Origin: Apostichopus japonicus
Taxonomy: Eukaryota; Echinodermata; Holothuroidea; Aspidochirotida; Stichopodidae
Assembly: GCF_037975245.1 (NCBI RefSeq)
Contig: NC_092579.1
Location: 317,001-381,000, forward strand
Reading direction: 5' to 3'
DNA: 64,000 nt
Shown here: positions 37,001 to 48,635 of the stretch, piece after piece
Layout: every line of letters starts with the position of its first letter
Numbering within the stretch: position 1 is the stretch's first letter
Notes under the pieces: generated by a model
Told to the model about the DNA's origin: nothing
Database searches by the model: none
Seen by the model: the letters and a program-made list of their open reading frames with translations, nothing else
Made by a program: the position numbers and the translations under genes

Positions 37001-37510
37001 CATATTTCTGCCCACTCGTACCAGCTTTTAACCAACTAATTTACTCCAAGTTTGGATACAATCAGATTAAAAGTTGTTGAGTCATGTCAATCATGCAATA
37101 CATGTAAGTATTGGCCCCTCCCCAAAAAATTGGGCCCGAAAAAAAAATTGCACCTCAATGGTACCAAATATATATATTCCCTCTAAAAAACACCCAAAAT
37201 GTTGGGCCCCACAAATTCGGTCAGCACTAGAAACGATAGGGTGCACCTTCTCACTATAATAGATCTACACAGCGTGTATGACAAATATCCATCACTCCAT
37301 TTTTAAGTTGTCACAGACCCAAGCATTACAGACTCACCAACCTTACTGCATATGTTCCTTTGCTTCCAGCAAGGACCCAACAGCATTTTGGAAACCTAAT
37401 TGCCTCAATTTTTTTTTTCTATCTGTTTCTGGCAGCCAAATGAGAAAGCCCTTAAGACCGACAGTTTACCAAGGCAACATCAAAACGGTTGTGAGAAAAG
37501 AGAAAGATGA
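6914..37510 (+). CDS. TRMT1: tRNA (guanine(26)-N2)-dimethyltransferase, 15 exons
   Basis: Coding exons: 6914-7022, 9978-10080, 10668-10723, 11337-11509, 15705-15892, 18014-18233, 21192-21340, 21933-22016, 23546-23618, 25285-25419, 26917-27111, 29973-30043, 31473-31592, 35428-35527 and 37436-37510. All junctions are GT-AG and codon phase is kept throughout, giving 616 residues. TRMT1 uses S-adenosylmethionine to dimethylate G26 of nuclear- and mitochondrial-encoded tRNAs. Seen here: the [11 protein letters not shown]-terminal motif, [12 protein letters not shown] of the SAM-binding fold, the catalytic LDPYG (about 225-229), two CxxC pairs (C341/C344, C377/C380) likely binding zinc, GPMWAEPLH, and a C-terminal basic cluster resembling a nuclear signal (about 565-577). 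The C-terminal CCCH zinc finger of the vertebrate protein is not seen. Each junction is inferred from homology and consensus, not from transcripts. Confidence 0.95.
7430..9895. repeat. 75-bp minisatellite in TRMT1 intron 1
   Basis: About 32 copies of a 75-bp unit beginning AGCTTTATAGTAGTACTATC and containing ATAAACACAATACTGAGTTC. Subfamilies (GTTTACCATTCTGG, GTTCATCATTCCAG, GTTCATCATTCTAG) cluster in blocks along the array, which is consistent with local amplification. The array ends about 80 bases before exon 2. Confidence 0.95.
9978..10080 (+). CDS. TRMT1: TRMT1 exon 2
   Basis: Acceptor TTTCAG, donor CTAAG|GTACAG. Encodes residues 37-71, including [12 protein letters not shown], the most recognisable N-terminal signature of the TRMT1 family. 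Confidence 0.93.
10081..10667 (+). other. TRMT1 intron 2, no internal feature
   Basis: Ordinary AT-rich intron with a short (AT)n tract at about 10541-10558. No tandem array, in contrast to most of the gene's other large introns. Confidence 0.6.
10668..10723 (+). CDS. TRMT1: TRMT1 exon 3
   Basis: A 56-nt exon (acceptor TTTCAG, donor AAAG|GTAGGC) encoding about residues 71-89, [17 protein letters not shown]. It aligns with the helix after NRDL in the human enzyme. Supported by phase on both sides. Confidence 0.88.
11337..11509 (+). CDS. TRMT1: TRMT1 exon 4, acidic linker
   Basis: Acceptor TCACAG, donor GAG|GTACGT. Encodes about residues 90-147: a low-complexity Glu/Gly/Thr-rich insert corresponding to the poorly conserved acidic stretch that precedes EGIHVLEA in TRMT1 homologues. 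The TCACAG acceptor lies in a weak pyrimidine context, so this boundary is the least certain of the internal ones. Confidence 0.8.
11940..13275. repeat. 28-bp minisatellite in TRMT1 intron 4
   Basis: About 46 copies of ATGTTGGGAATAGTTGTGTG plus TAATCCCT (28-29 bp), with GAG/GGG, TAA/TCA and CCCT/GCTT variants. A block of several units starting near 12,250 recurs near 12,480, a higher-order duplication. Confidence 0.94.
13497..14542. mobile_element. hAT-like element with internal 138-bp tandem repeats
   Basis: Perfect 14-bp terminal inverted repeats CAGGGGCGTAGCGA and TCGCTACGCCCCTG. The flanks TTTGCTAA (13489-13496) and TGTGCTAA (14543-14550) match at 7 of 8 positions, a slightly decayed hAT target duplication. 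The interior is six tandem copies of a unit of about 138 bp (starts near 13543, 13681, 13820, 13958, 14095 and 14232) carrying GATTTGCCGA and GGGGAGGGGGTGTCCCCCT. No transposase. Located in TRMT1 intron 4. Confidence 0.85.
14551..15704 (+). other. Rest of TRMT1 intron 4, no feature
   Basis: AT-rich unique sequence between the hAT element and exon 5. Short open frames here have no recognisable content. Confidence 0.6.
15705..15892 (+). CDS. TRMT1: TRMT1 exon 5, SAM-binding fold
   Basis: Acceptor CCTGTAG, donor GCATG|GTCAGT. Encodes residues 148-210 with [20 protein letters not shown] and the following ITNDI acidic-loop motif of the Rossmann-type methyltransferase domain. The intron begins about 12 bases before a TTAA-bounded transposon. 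Confidence 0.95.
15904..17743. mobile_element. TTAA-bounded DNA transposon carrying a THAP-domain frame
   Basis: The left end TTAAAGACCAAGTATGGAGA and the right end, reverse complemented, TTAAAGACCAACTATGGAGA are inverted repeats of 21 bp with one mismatch. TTAA is at both extremities, as in piggyBac-type insertions, though TTAA may instead be part of the repeat. Subterminal stretches also share motifs (AATGTCTGAAA, GTCACxTG) in inverted orientation. The only coding trace is the THAP-like frame on the minus strand at 17185-17430. No transposase core is visible, so the superfamily is uncertain. It lies in TRMT1 intron 5. Confidence 0.7.
17185..17430 (-). CDS. THAP-type zinc finger exon or remnant
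   Basis: An 81-codon frame begins [14 protein letters not shown] and continues with ISFIRFPSK and [16 protein letters not shown]. This is the order of a THAP DNA-binding domain: Met-Pro-x-x-Cys start, C-x4-C, FxRFP, then the conserved Trp helix. The later CxxH ligands are not clear; after about residue 52 the sequence stops resembling a THAP domain, so either a splice site is used or the copy is decayed. THAP domains are common in P-element-like and related transposases, which fits its position inside an inverted-repeat element. Confidence 0.65.
   Translation of the reverse strand: MPQFCVVGGCIYTSPNKSISFIRFPSKRTDVKRRRVWINFVRSTRKDFSAPGVSHAHESTCMSLPLCMLQMSHSAKIIYCR
18014..18233 (+). CDS. TRMT1: TRMT1 exon 6, catalytic motif
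   Basis: Acceptor TCTGTAG, donor ATG|GTAAAG. Encodes residues 210-283 with [10 protein letters not shown], then [11 protein letters not shown] and [10 protein letters not shown]. The DPYG acidic residue is the expected catalytic and amine-binding centre of the family. Confidence 0.96.
18283..18985. repeat. 41-bp minisatellite in TRMT1 intron 6
   Basis: About 17 copies of ACCATAACCTGGTAATACTA then GTATGAAAGTAGTTTACTTCT. A block of four or five units (marked by AAGCTGG and CTTTACTCC variants) repeats several times, showing higher-order amplification. The array begins about 50 bases after exon 6. Confidence 0.94.
19424..21045. repeat. 45-bp minisatellite in TRMT1 intron 6
   Basis: About 36 very similar copies of a 45-bp unit, GATTACTTGATATGTCAACA plus TGACAAATCAGTACAAGGTGGCTTT. 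The unit is 15 codons long and lacks stops in one frame of each strand, so long open frames result: 561 codons on minus, and 191 and 212 on plus. These are by-products. An eight-unit block of 360 bp is duplicated (markers at about 19,945 and 20,305). The array ends about 145 bases before exon 7. Confidence 0.96.
21192..21340 (+). CDS. TRMT1: TRMT1 exon 7
   Basis: Acceptor ATGACAG, donor GCAAG|GTTAGT. Encodes residues 284-333 with [20 protein letters not shown], the strongly conserved segment that ends the methyltransferase core. Confidence 0.96.
21933..22016 (+). CDS. TRMT1: TRMT1 exon 8, first CxxC of zinc site
   Basis: Acceptor TTTGACAG, donor AATGG|GTAAGT. Encodes residues 333-361 including YICTYCENF and LQRFG, equivalent to the first Cys pair in the human protein. 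Confidence 0.93.
22017..23545 (+). other. TRMT1 intron 8, mostly unique
   Basis: AT-rich intron. A short TATTATGC-type microsatellite lies at about 22450-22516. Two similar segments of about 100 bases near 23,140-23,230 and 23,310-23,420 (ACAGTAG..TCAGTGA..TAAATTA..GAATAAGGTACTGTGA) look like an old local duplication. Confidence 0.6.
23546..23618 (+). CDS. TRMT1: TRMT1 exon 9, second CxxC; its 3' end seeds a satellite
   Basis: Acceptor TTGATAG, donor TATCAT|GTAAGT. Encodes residues 361-385 ending CDNCGGRYH, the second Cys pair of the zinc site. The last 12 bases (GGCAGATATCAT) and the donor are the founder of the 36-bp tandem array that fills the next 1.4 kb. If the authentic donor is bypassed, the frame reads GTA AGT GTT TAA and stops. 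Confidence 0.92.
23607..25065 (+). repeat. 36-bp array built from exon 9 end plus its splice donor
   Basis: The unit is GGCAGATATCATGTAAGTGT followed by TTAATATCAGAGTGCT. Its first 12 bases equal the last 12 of TRMT1 exon 9 and the next bases are the authentic donor GTAAGT. About 40 units are present and at least 30 keep CATGTAAG. Shortened units (lacking AGTGCTGGC) and donor-dead units (CATGTGTTT near 24,041; CATTTAAG near 24,547) also occur. The 12-codon periodicity produces the long minus-strand open frames at 23535-24692 and 24693-25112, which are not genes. Confidence 0.95.
24645..24707 (+). mobile_element. Short retroelement 3' end fragment (tentative)
   Basis: The donor satellite is interrupted by about 60 bases ending GAATAAATCATCTATCTATC. 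A polyadenylation-like hexamer followed by a short tetranucleotide run is typical of a LINE or SINE 3' end. There is no clear target duplication because the flanks are repeats. Confidence 0.35.
25285..25419 (+). CDS. TRMT1: TRMT1 exon 10
   Basis: Acceptor CATTATAG, donor GAG|GTGAGA, 45 complete codons. Encodes residues 386-430 starting [12 protein letters not shown], a family hallmark directly after the zinc site. Confidence 0.95.
25600..26740. repeat. 42-bp minisatellite in TRMT1 intron 10
   Basis: About 27 copies of CACATTTAGTCAATATAAGT plus CTGCACACATAGAACAGTAGGA. The 14-codon period gives minus-strand open frames of 187 and 105 codons which are not genes. Copies diverge more than in the neighbouring arrays. 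Confidence 0.94.
26917..27111 (+). CDS. TRMT1: TRMT1 exon 11
   Basis: Acceptor TTGGCAG, donor TGG|GTGAGA, 65 complete codons. Encodes residues 431-495 with [10 protein letters not shown] and, near the end, [17 protein letters not shown], matching the C-terminal TRMT1 domain. Confidence 0.95.
27112..28560 (+). other. First part of TRMT1 intron 11, no recognised feature
   Basis: AT-rich unique sequence. The segment 27,530-28,230 has a somewhat different composition (more CpG: GTTACGAATA, CGACTACG, GAGCGGAGGCC) and may be an old insertion, but I found no terminal repeats or reading frame to define it. Confidence 0.4.
28560..29940 (+). repeat. Degenerate dispersed repeat with GGTCA motifs (TRMT1 intron 11)
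   Basis: Diverged tandem copies, about 110-260 bases apart, of a module that reads roughly: GGATGAACTTCATACT, GTGGATCCACCTTAGTGAG, TACAAG(A)ACCCTATTGTT, GTGGAGGTCAAAGGTCATTT, GAGGTCACCAGAGGTCAAA, CTTGTAAACATGATAACT. The same module recurs at 31.7-32.6 kb and 63.0-63.4 kb, so it is an interspersed family. A perfect AGGTCA-A-AGGTCA is at 29233-29245. Confidence 0.75.
29973..30043 (+). CDS. TRMT1: TRMT1 exon 12
   Basis: Acceptor TATGACAG, donor ACAAG|GTAAGG. Encodes residues 496-519 starting [11 protein letters not shown], equivalent to EKECPVKRERL in the human protein. Confidence 0.92.
30136..31266. repeat. 74-bp minisatellite in TRMT1 intron 12
   Basis: About 15 copies of a 74-bp unit (GGTTGGTCAGTGCCTCTTAA, CTGGATTACAAGTTACTATC, TAGGACCCCTGTCATTGGAC, AATCCCTACTTTAG). 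Copies are nearly identical, with only scattered single-base differences, so this array is young or efficiently homogenised. Confidence 0.95.
31473..31592 (+). CDS. TRMT1: TRMT1 exon 13
   Basis: Acceptor TTTGCAG, donor CCAGT|GTAAGT. Encodes residues 519-559 with [20 protein letters not shown] and YWGPKKK, conserved in the TRMT1 tail. Confidence 0.94.
31640..32570 (+). repeat. Second block of the GGTCA-motif repeat (TRMT1 intron 13)
   Basis: Same family as 28.6-29.9 kb: CTTGAATGA, GAACTTCATATTTGGCATGT, AGTACAAG, GGAGGTCAAAGGTCATTTGA. AGGTCA-A-AGGTCA is at 31890-31902. The copies are diverged and partly fragmented. Confidence 0.65.
32765..35245. repeat. 41-bp minisatellite in TRMT1 intron 13
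   Basis: About 60 copies of TTGAGTTTGTAATGTCTTCA then TCATTAGCTACAACATAATAC (41 bp, with 38-bp copies lacking one ATA/TAA). Rare variants (GCTACAACACAATAC then TATATACAACATAC) recur at about 33,522, 34,172 and 34,781, so a block of about 15-16 units (roughly 610-650 bp) has been tandemly copied. Confidence 0.96.
35428..35527 (+). CDS. TRMT1: TRMT1 exon 14, basic nuclear-signal-like tail
   Basis: Acceptor ATTGCAG, donor AAG|GTAAAT. Encodes residues 559-592. [13 protein letters not shown] is a dense basic cluster resembling a bipartite nuclear localisation signal. This fits the nuclear arm of TRMT1 function but is not proof of it. Confidence 0.85.
35966..36630. repeat. 32-bp minisatellite in TRMT1 intron 14
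   Basis: About 21 copies of ACTATCCTACAGCACTTACC then ATTGTATCTAAG, with ATTAAAG variants. Confidence 0.93.
37436..37510 (+). CDS. TRMT1: TRMT1 terminal coding exon
   Basis: Acceptor TCTGGCAG after a long pyrimidine tract. 24 codons then TGA at 37508-37510, in the phase left by exon 14. The sequence is hydrophilic and unconserved. An alternative final exon carrying the missing CCCH finger cannot be excluded, but none is seen before RPL10. Confidence 0.7.
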   Translation, partial: PNEKALKTDSLPRQHQNGCEKRER

Positions 37511-37515
37511 AGAAA

Positions 37516-37657
37516 GCCATCTGCCTGCAGGTTGATAAGGGGAACCTTAAAAAGAGTGGAAATATCATGCACATAGCACAGTATCAGCCATCTGCCTGCA
37601 GGTTGATAAGGGGAACCTTAAAAAGAGTGGAAATATCATGCACATAGCACAGTATCA
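37516..37657 (+). repeat. Perfect 71-bp tandem duplication after the TRMT1 stop
   Basis: GCCATCTGCCTGCAGGTTGA and the following bases to GCACAGTATCA occur twice in a row with no difference seen. It starts 5 bases after the stop codon and so lies in the presumed 3' untranslated region. It may be an array at its earliest stage. Confidence 0.85.
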
Positions 37658-38201
37658 ATACTGTCATGGTATGCTATAGGTTGGTAGGACTGCCTTCTGT
37701 TTCTGAAACGGAGAAAACTTCAGATTGTATGGAAGAACACCAAGAATGTTGGTGAAGCTAGTTTCGCAGAGGGAAGATAAAAACAGTAATGACCGATGGG
37801 TAGGAATGTCTGGAGCAGCACACACGTGAAACATTCAGTAAGAGGAACTTATTTAACACTAAAACCTCTATGAGACAAGCCATGCTTGACAATTAGGTTC
37901 TTGTTCTCATAAAGTTGCAAGCAGGTATCAACTACCAAGCATTCATATGAGATTAAAAGGTTCTCAGACTTTTGACAACTGATAAACTTTGACCTCTATA
38001 GAAAATGATGGTGTTCCTTTACTCACAAAGGTGGATATACCTTTCAATTTTGGAGGTCATAAGTACTTAAACCCATTGATAACAAGCTGTAATGTTGGTG
38101 TGATATAATCTATCACAAATGTCTACCCTCCTCTACCTTAAGACCATTAATACAATCAAAGAAGAATAAGAAAGGAAAGAGCATTTTTATTTTCTATTTC
38201 A
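37658..38201. other. Convergent intergenic/3' region between TRMT1 and RPL10
   Basis: No coding sequence seen. It must contain the TRMT1 cleavage site, but no clean AATAAA is visible on the plus strand, so the TRMT1 3' end is undefined. Confidence 0.5.
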
Positions 38202-38207
38202 TTTATT
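38202..38207 (-). promoter_or_regulatory. RPL10: RPL10 polyadenylation signal
   Basis: AATAAA on the minus strand, about 50 bases after the RPL10 stop. A second AATAAA lies 13 bases further on (38186-38191). Confidence 0.75.
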
Positions 38208-38256
38208 GTGAACTCTTTAAAATGTTCACTGTTCTTTTCAAATATTTCTGTCTTGA

Positions 38257-43789
<5,533 letters not shown>

Positions 43790-43955
43790 CTTGAATGATC
43801 TGTAAAATGACACGAAAAAGGCAAAGTTACCTTAGATTAAGACCAATGTGTCTTTCTCAAACTTATAAATATTATTTATGAGACAATATAGTGTAATCTT
43901 TACCACAAAAGGCGATGGAGAAAGATTTTTTTGCTGTGTAATGCAAGTTACTTAC

Positions 43956-43984
43956 AGGACTGTTGCAATCCACAACGAAAGAGG
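43956..43984 (-). promoter_or_regulatory. RPL10: RPL10 5' noncoding exon with TOP-like start
   Basis: On the minus strand, CCTCTTTCGTTGTGGATTGC begins at about 43984 and the exon ends AGTCCT|GTAAGT at 43956, 156 bases before the acceptor of the start-codon exon. A C followed by an oligopyrimidine run is the 5' TOP signature through which ribosomal-protein mRNAs respond to mTOR. The exact initiation base is inferred from the motif. Confidence 0.7.
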
Positions 43985-44457
43985 CTGTGTCAAAGGTCAA
44001 ACGAGATTACTGTACATCAGGTAAACACAAGATCAACTAAGTTACTCCCTCTAGATAACTTGACTTGGTTGTGTTGTCAAGCTGCTACGCACACTGAACG
44101 TAAAGAGGAGTGAGAGGATTTGTCGGCTGGATGTCCTAGCTTTTTAAATTCCAGTAAGTTGTCAGTTTGCGAGGAAGAGAACCTTGTGGCTTGTCTAACG
44201 ACTTCTCAATCTATTCCAAACTATCATGCTACTTGTAAAATGTTAGGCCTAGCCGAACGCTACAGTATGCCTAGCAATTAGTGCAAGTAGTAGCCTATAC
44301 ATTGATTCAGGCCTGGTTGGCATAATACTGGGTTAATTCTAGGCCTAACTCCTTACTGTAGTTTAGTTTAGTTTAGTAGAAAAAAGGATCAGGAGGGACA
44401 CTTAAGTCCCCATCAAGGACCCTATAAAGAGAGGGAAAAAACTGAAGACACAAACAC

Positions 44458-45531
44458 TCAGACCCGATTACAATGCTTAAAGTGCTTGTCCAAAGCATTC
44501 TTAAACCCATTGACACTACTTGCAAGTACAACTTTCTCAGGCAAACTATTCCACTCATTCACAACCCTATTTGAAAAAAAGTTATGCCGAATATTAATCC
44601 TACTATGCGACTTTTGAAGTTTAAGACAATGACCTCTAGTACAACAACTGTTTGCAAACATGAAAAAGTCGGTAAAGGATAAATTGTCGAAACTATACAC
44701 AATCTTGAAAACCTGGATCAAGTCCCCACGTAACCTCCTAAGCTCCAGTGTGGTGAGATTCAACAGTTGTAACCGCCTATAATAAGGAACCCTCTTTAAG
44801 GAACTAATCATCCTAGTAGTCCTCCTCTGGACCTTTTCAAGTACTTCCTTATCCTTAGCAAAATAAGGGTTCCAAGCCTGCACAGCATACTCCAGATGAG
44901 GCCTAACCAACTGCTTATAAAGCCTAACTACGATGTCCTCTTTCAGAAAACTAAAGTTCCTCTTGATCATACCTAAAACCCTGTTACCTCTTTTAGCAGC
45001 TTCAAGACAATGTTTAGAAGGTTGCAGAGACGAGTCAATGTAGATACCTAGGTCTCTTTCAACAGAGACCTGTAACTCCACACCATTTAGATTGTATGTA
45101 AACTTTTGGTTACTACTACCAATGTGCATTACCTTACATTTATCAATATTAAAAAGCATTTGCCACCCCTGAGACCAGGAAAAAATCTTATCTAATTCCG
45201 CTTGAAATTTCTCAGATTCGCTTTTGGAAGAGACCTCAGAATACAATTTGGTGTCATCAGCAAACTTCTTAGCTGTACACAAAATATCTCCGTCAATGTC
45301 ATTTATATAGGCAACAAACAACAGGGGACCTAATACAGACCCTTGTGGAACCCCACTAGTAACGTTCTGCCAAGAAGAAGCACAGCCATTAATTACCACC
45401 CTCTGTTCCCTATTACCAAGCCAATTCCCGATCCAAGACAGTAAATTCCCTATGACACCCATGCTCTTCAGCCTAAGTAAAAGACGCTGGTGGGGAACTT
45501 TGTCAAAGGCCTTCTGGAAATCCAGGAACAC
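44458..45531 (-). pseudogene. LINE reverse transcriptase, catalytic and C-terminal segment
   Basis: 357 codons, uninterrupted: FLDFQKAFDKVPH, VTSGVPQGSVLGPLLF, then FADDTKLY (the catalytic YxDD-type box, with F for Y), followed by thumb and C-terminal sequence (IDSSLQPSKHC, KQLVRPHLEYAVQAW, LEKVQRRTTRMI). Intact to a natural-looking stop near the 3' tail. Confidence 0.92.
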
Positions 45532-46309
45532 AACATCTACAGACCCTCTGCCTATTTAGTGAGCTTGTTACATCTTCCATAAACTCAAGGATATTAGTGA
45601 GACAAGACCTTTTTTGACAAAAGCCATGTTGAGACTCTCTGATCAAAGACTGACTGCTGAAGTGACAGACCAAAGACTTTTTAACAATAGACTCCATGAC
45701 CTTACAAACTACACTAGTGAGACTAACAGGCCTATAATTACAGGGCTTAGTCTTATCACCCTTCTTGAAAATTGGGGTAATATTAGCACATCTCCAGTCC
45801 CTAGGAACATAACCTTCATCCATAAATTTACTAAAAATCAACGAGAGTGGAACGCAGAAATGGTGTGCAAAAGTCTTCAACAAATACGGATGGATTGCAT
45901 CCGGTCCAGAAGCTTTAGAAACATTTAGACGAAGCAGCTCCTGTAAGACAACGTCATCCGAAAATAAGACCGTATCCAGTTTAGGCCTATCACTGCCCCC
46001 CTGAAAATCTGGAATACTACTCGTATCCTCCCTTGTGAAAACCGACACAAAATAGTCGTTCAAAAGATCTGCAAGATCCTGACTATCAGTAACTATCTTA
46101 TCAGCCTGTGGTGCCCTAAGAGAAACAATTGCATCTTTAACTTTCTGCTTTGACCTGACATAAGAAAAGATGGCCTTTGGGTTATCCTTAATTTTTAGGG
46201 CAATGCTTTTTTCGAAATTCAATTTAGCATCAGAGACTAAGCATTCTACCTTCAGCTGATGAATTTTAAACTTGGCCAAAAGCAAAACAAATCCAAGACT
46301 GAGAAGCAC
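45503..46309 (-). pseudogene. LINE reverse transcriptase, N-terminal segment
   Basis: About 255 meaningful codons: ASGPDAIHPYLLK, WRCANITPIFKKGD, CNYRPVSLTSVVCKVMES, QHGFCQKRSCLTNILEF, covering the early fingers/palm motifs of the RT domain. Ends by frameshift near 45,525. Confidence 0.88.
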
Positions 46310-46592
46310 TCATATCTCTAAACAAATTTATCCAATCTGTACCCTTTAGTAAAGTATCAATTGCCTCTGTATCTGATCTCGAAAAATCAGGGACTTTTTC
46401 CTTGCTAACAGAATTTACGACCTTGCAAACAACATCAAAAGCTAGTATATCATGATCACTAGTTCCTAGTTTTCCTAGACCGGTCAAATCAACAACATTG
46501 CTTGGATTAGAACTCAAAGCAAGATCCAGGATGTTATCCCCCCCTAGTAGCGAAAGTAACATGTTGATGTAACAAGCAATCTTGCACAACAT
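46266..46592 (-). pseudogene. LINE endonuclease C-terminal segment, frameshifted
   Basis: Continues the endonuclease in another frame after a shift in the G-run near 46,550: NILDLALSS, LGTSDHDILAFDVV. The SDH motif holds the catalytic His. A further frameshift near 46,285 moves the frame into the reverse transcriptase segment. Confidence 0.8.
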
Positions 46593-46743
46593 CTAGAAAA
46601 TTACTACCTTTCCTACTACTAGAACCATCTATCCAATTAATGTCAGGAAAATTAAAGTCGCCCATTATAACAACATCACCTTTAGCAGCCTTTCTAATTG
46701 AATCAAACAGCACGACATCATTATCATTGCTGCTGTTAGGAGA

Positions 46744-47262
46744 TCAGTAAACAACACCCACAGTGATAACGTCCCTGGACCTCTTGGAGTTGTTTGTGGA
46801 CATCTCGCACCAGACAGAATTAACAAAAGACCCTTGCAACTGAGATTTCTCAACACTTACAATGTCATCCCTAACATACAGTAAAACTCCCCCACCAACC
46901 CCATTATGAGTATCCCTTCTGTCCTGACGATACACAACATACCCCGGGTGAGAAACCTCAGCACTATCAATGTCCTCCCTTAACCAAGATTCGGTGATAC
47001 CAAACACATCCGGTTTCAGATCCTCGAGAAGCACAGTAAATTCAGCAAAATTTTTATGAATACTTCTAGCATTGGTAAAGACAATCTTCAGCTTATCCCT
47101 GAAACTATGTACCTTAGCATGCCTCCTAAAGTTAGAACTATGACTATCACTTTTCTTGCTCTCAAAACGCCTATAATCGCCTCCACTAGGAACATAATCC
47201 TTATCCAAACTAATTCCTGACTTCATCGCCCCCCAATTTAGTTTAAACAAATGTAACGACAC
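46744..47262 (-). pseudogene. LINE endonuclease segment, ended by nonsense codon
   Basis: 172 codons with NARSIHKNFAEF, FGITESWL, GGGVLLYV and VITVGVVY, the N-terminal half of an APE-type endonuclease. TGA at 46744-46746 interrupts it where homologues usually have Arg after VxY; the same frame stays open beyond it (SPNSSND, VIMGDFNFPDINW) to about 46,553. The frame is also open upstream of the first Met here, through a hydrophobic stretch. Confidence 0.85.
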
Positions 47263-47389
47263 AGATGCAGAGATGAGTAGTACGAAAACAAAACTTAAAG
47301 AAGTTGTGAGCTTGAAGCCTGAATGACCAAATTGAGTCAGTAATGTAAAGTAGTTTGTAACTAGTAGTAGCAGGTTGGCTCATAATTGA

Positions 47390-48470
47390 CACATTTAAGG
47401 ATTTGATCAACGATATCTATCAAGGAAAAATCCAAATCACTCGACTGTATGTGTTTTTCATATTGTGTAGTTCCTTAGAAATGTTATGATCTCAAAATAT
47501 TTCAGGTTCTGTGCTTATGCACCGTACAGTTGAGCAGAATTTGACCACATAGATCTTCGTCATTTTATTGACAAATATGTAAGTAATTTCTTGCACACGG
47601 GTCATTTTGGAGAGAAAATAACTGTAGCTTCGTACTTTTTGGTGAAATTTGGCTCTTCCTGTAGGTTTTCATGGTGAAATCGTGTATTTCTTAGGGTGTC
47701 CGAACTTTGCAGTGTTCCGAACTTCGCAATACTGACTATACTACTAGTAGTACTACATGGCTAGTCAACTTATGAGACTGGCTGTCAGCAAAAATTATTT
47801 AGGCTGTTTGGCCCGGTTTCAGTTGTTTTCGGCTTACTGTACTTTCCGCTGAAAAATTTCTTGTGCTTTCGACTTACATACTATATTTTCTTCAATTTTA
47901 GGATACTAAATTCAGGATGATGAAAATAACATGAGAAAATATCAAAGATGGTCGACTGAGTTCATGTCAGGAAATTTAAGCTGCTTATAATTTGCAGGAG
48001 GCATAGGGTGTATGCAATTAGGAATTAGTTAAAGAAGTACGAAGCGGTCGGCGTAAAAGGGCAAAGGGAGGCCCGAGTAATGAAGTATTAAGTATCTAAT
48101 AAAGTATTAAAACTGCAGTTCCGCGTAATGATGGTTTTTAAAGAGGTTATGAAATGGAAAAAAAATTCTTTATCATCGTATTCTGTACACTCGTCGCTTT
48201 CCATTGATATCCAATTTGTGTCAAATGAAGGCTTGCATCCTAGAAGAATAAACGAACAAAAATTCAAGGGTAATAAAAACTTTCAAAAAATTGTTGTATT
48301 TATACGGTAATGCGTCGTGACATCAGTTGAGGAACTCAGCTCACTTCCAGGATGCTCTGTTTACATTCTTACGTCTGAGAACACACAACATAACACTGTT
48401 GCAGTGCTCTGTAGTAATTGAGATTTGGTGTTTAGGGTTTTGTGTTTACGTAAATCTCATAACTGTTAAA
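47390..48470. other. Intergenic, no feature recognised
   Basis: Unique AT-rich sequence upstream of the LINE. The 60-codon frame at 48128-48310 has no recognisable content. Confidence 0.5.
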
Positions 48471-48471
48471 T

Positions 48472-48635
48472 ATGCCGAGTCGATGTGTGGTTGACAGGTT
48501 GCTACAACACAATTAAAGACAGATTTCACCTGCACGCTTTACCAAAAGATGACAGAAATCGAAGAATTTGAACACAACTCGTTCAAAACACTACACATAC
48601 ACAACGTTACGAGTGCATGTGGGCCTAAACTATTG
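48472..48635 (+). pseudogene. Broken THAP-domain remnant
   Basis: ATGCCGAGTCGATGTGTGGT encodes MPSRCVV, the classic THAP start. A single-base frameshift follows, after which the other frame reads GCYNTIKDRFHLHALPKDDR and NRRI. A TGA then stands where the invariant THAP Trp (TGG) would be, followed by TQLVQNT. One frameshift and one nonsense change thus separate it from a normal THAP N-terminal half. It is related in type, not obviously in sequence, to the frame at 17.2-17.4 kb. Confidence 0.7.

Larger units (their letters stand above)
44359..47385 (-). mobile_element. CR1-like non-LTR retrotransposon, decayed
   Basis: Read on the minus strand: a hydrophobic leader (from about 47,383), an apurinic endonuclease domain, a reverse transcriptase domain, then a short 3' tail ending in (TAAAC)n at 44358-44379. 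The protein style (ITESWL, GDFNFPDINW, TSDHDILAF, FLDFQKAFDKVPH, PQGSVLGPLLF, FADDTKLY, RPHLEYAVQAWNPY) is that of the CR1/L2/Daphne-type LINEs. ORF1 is absent, so the copy is probably 5' truncated. It lies 375 bp upstream of the RPL10 first exon and in the same orientation. The exact 5' boundary is not defined. Confidence 0.88.
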
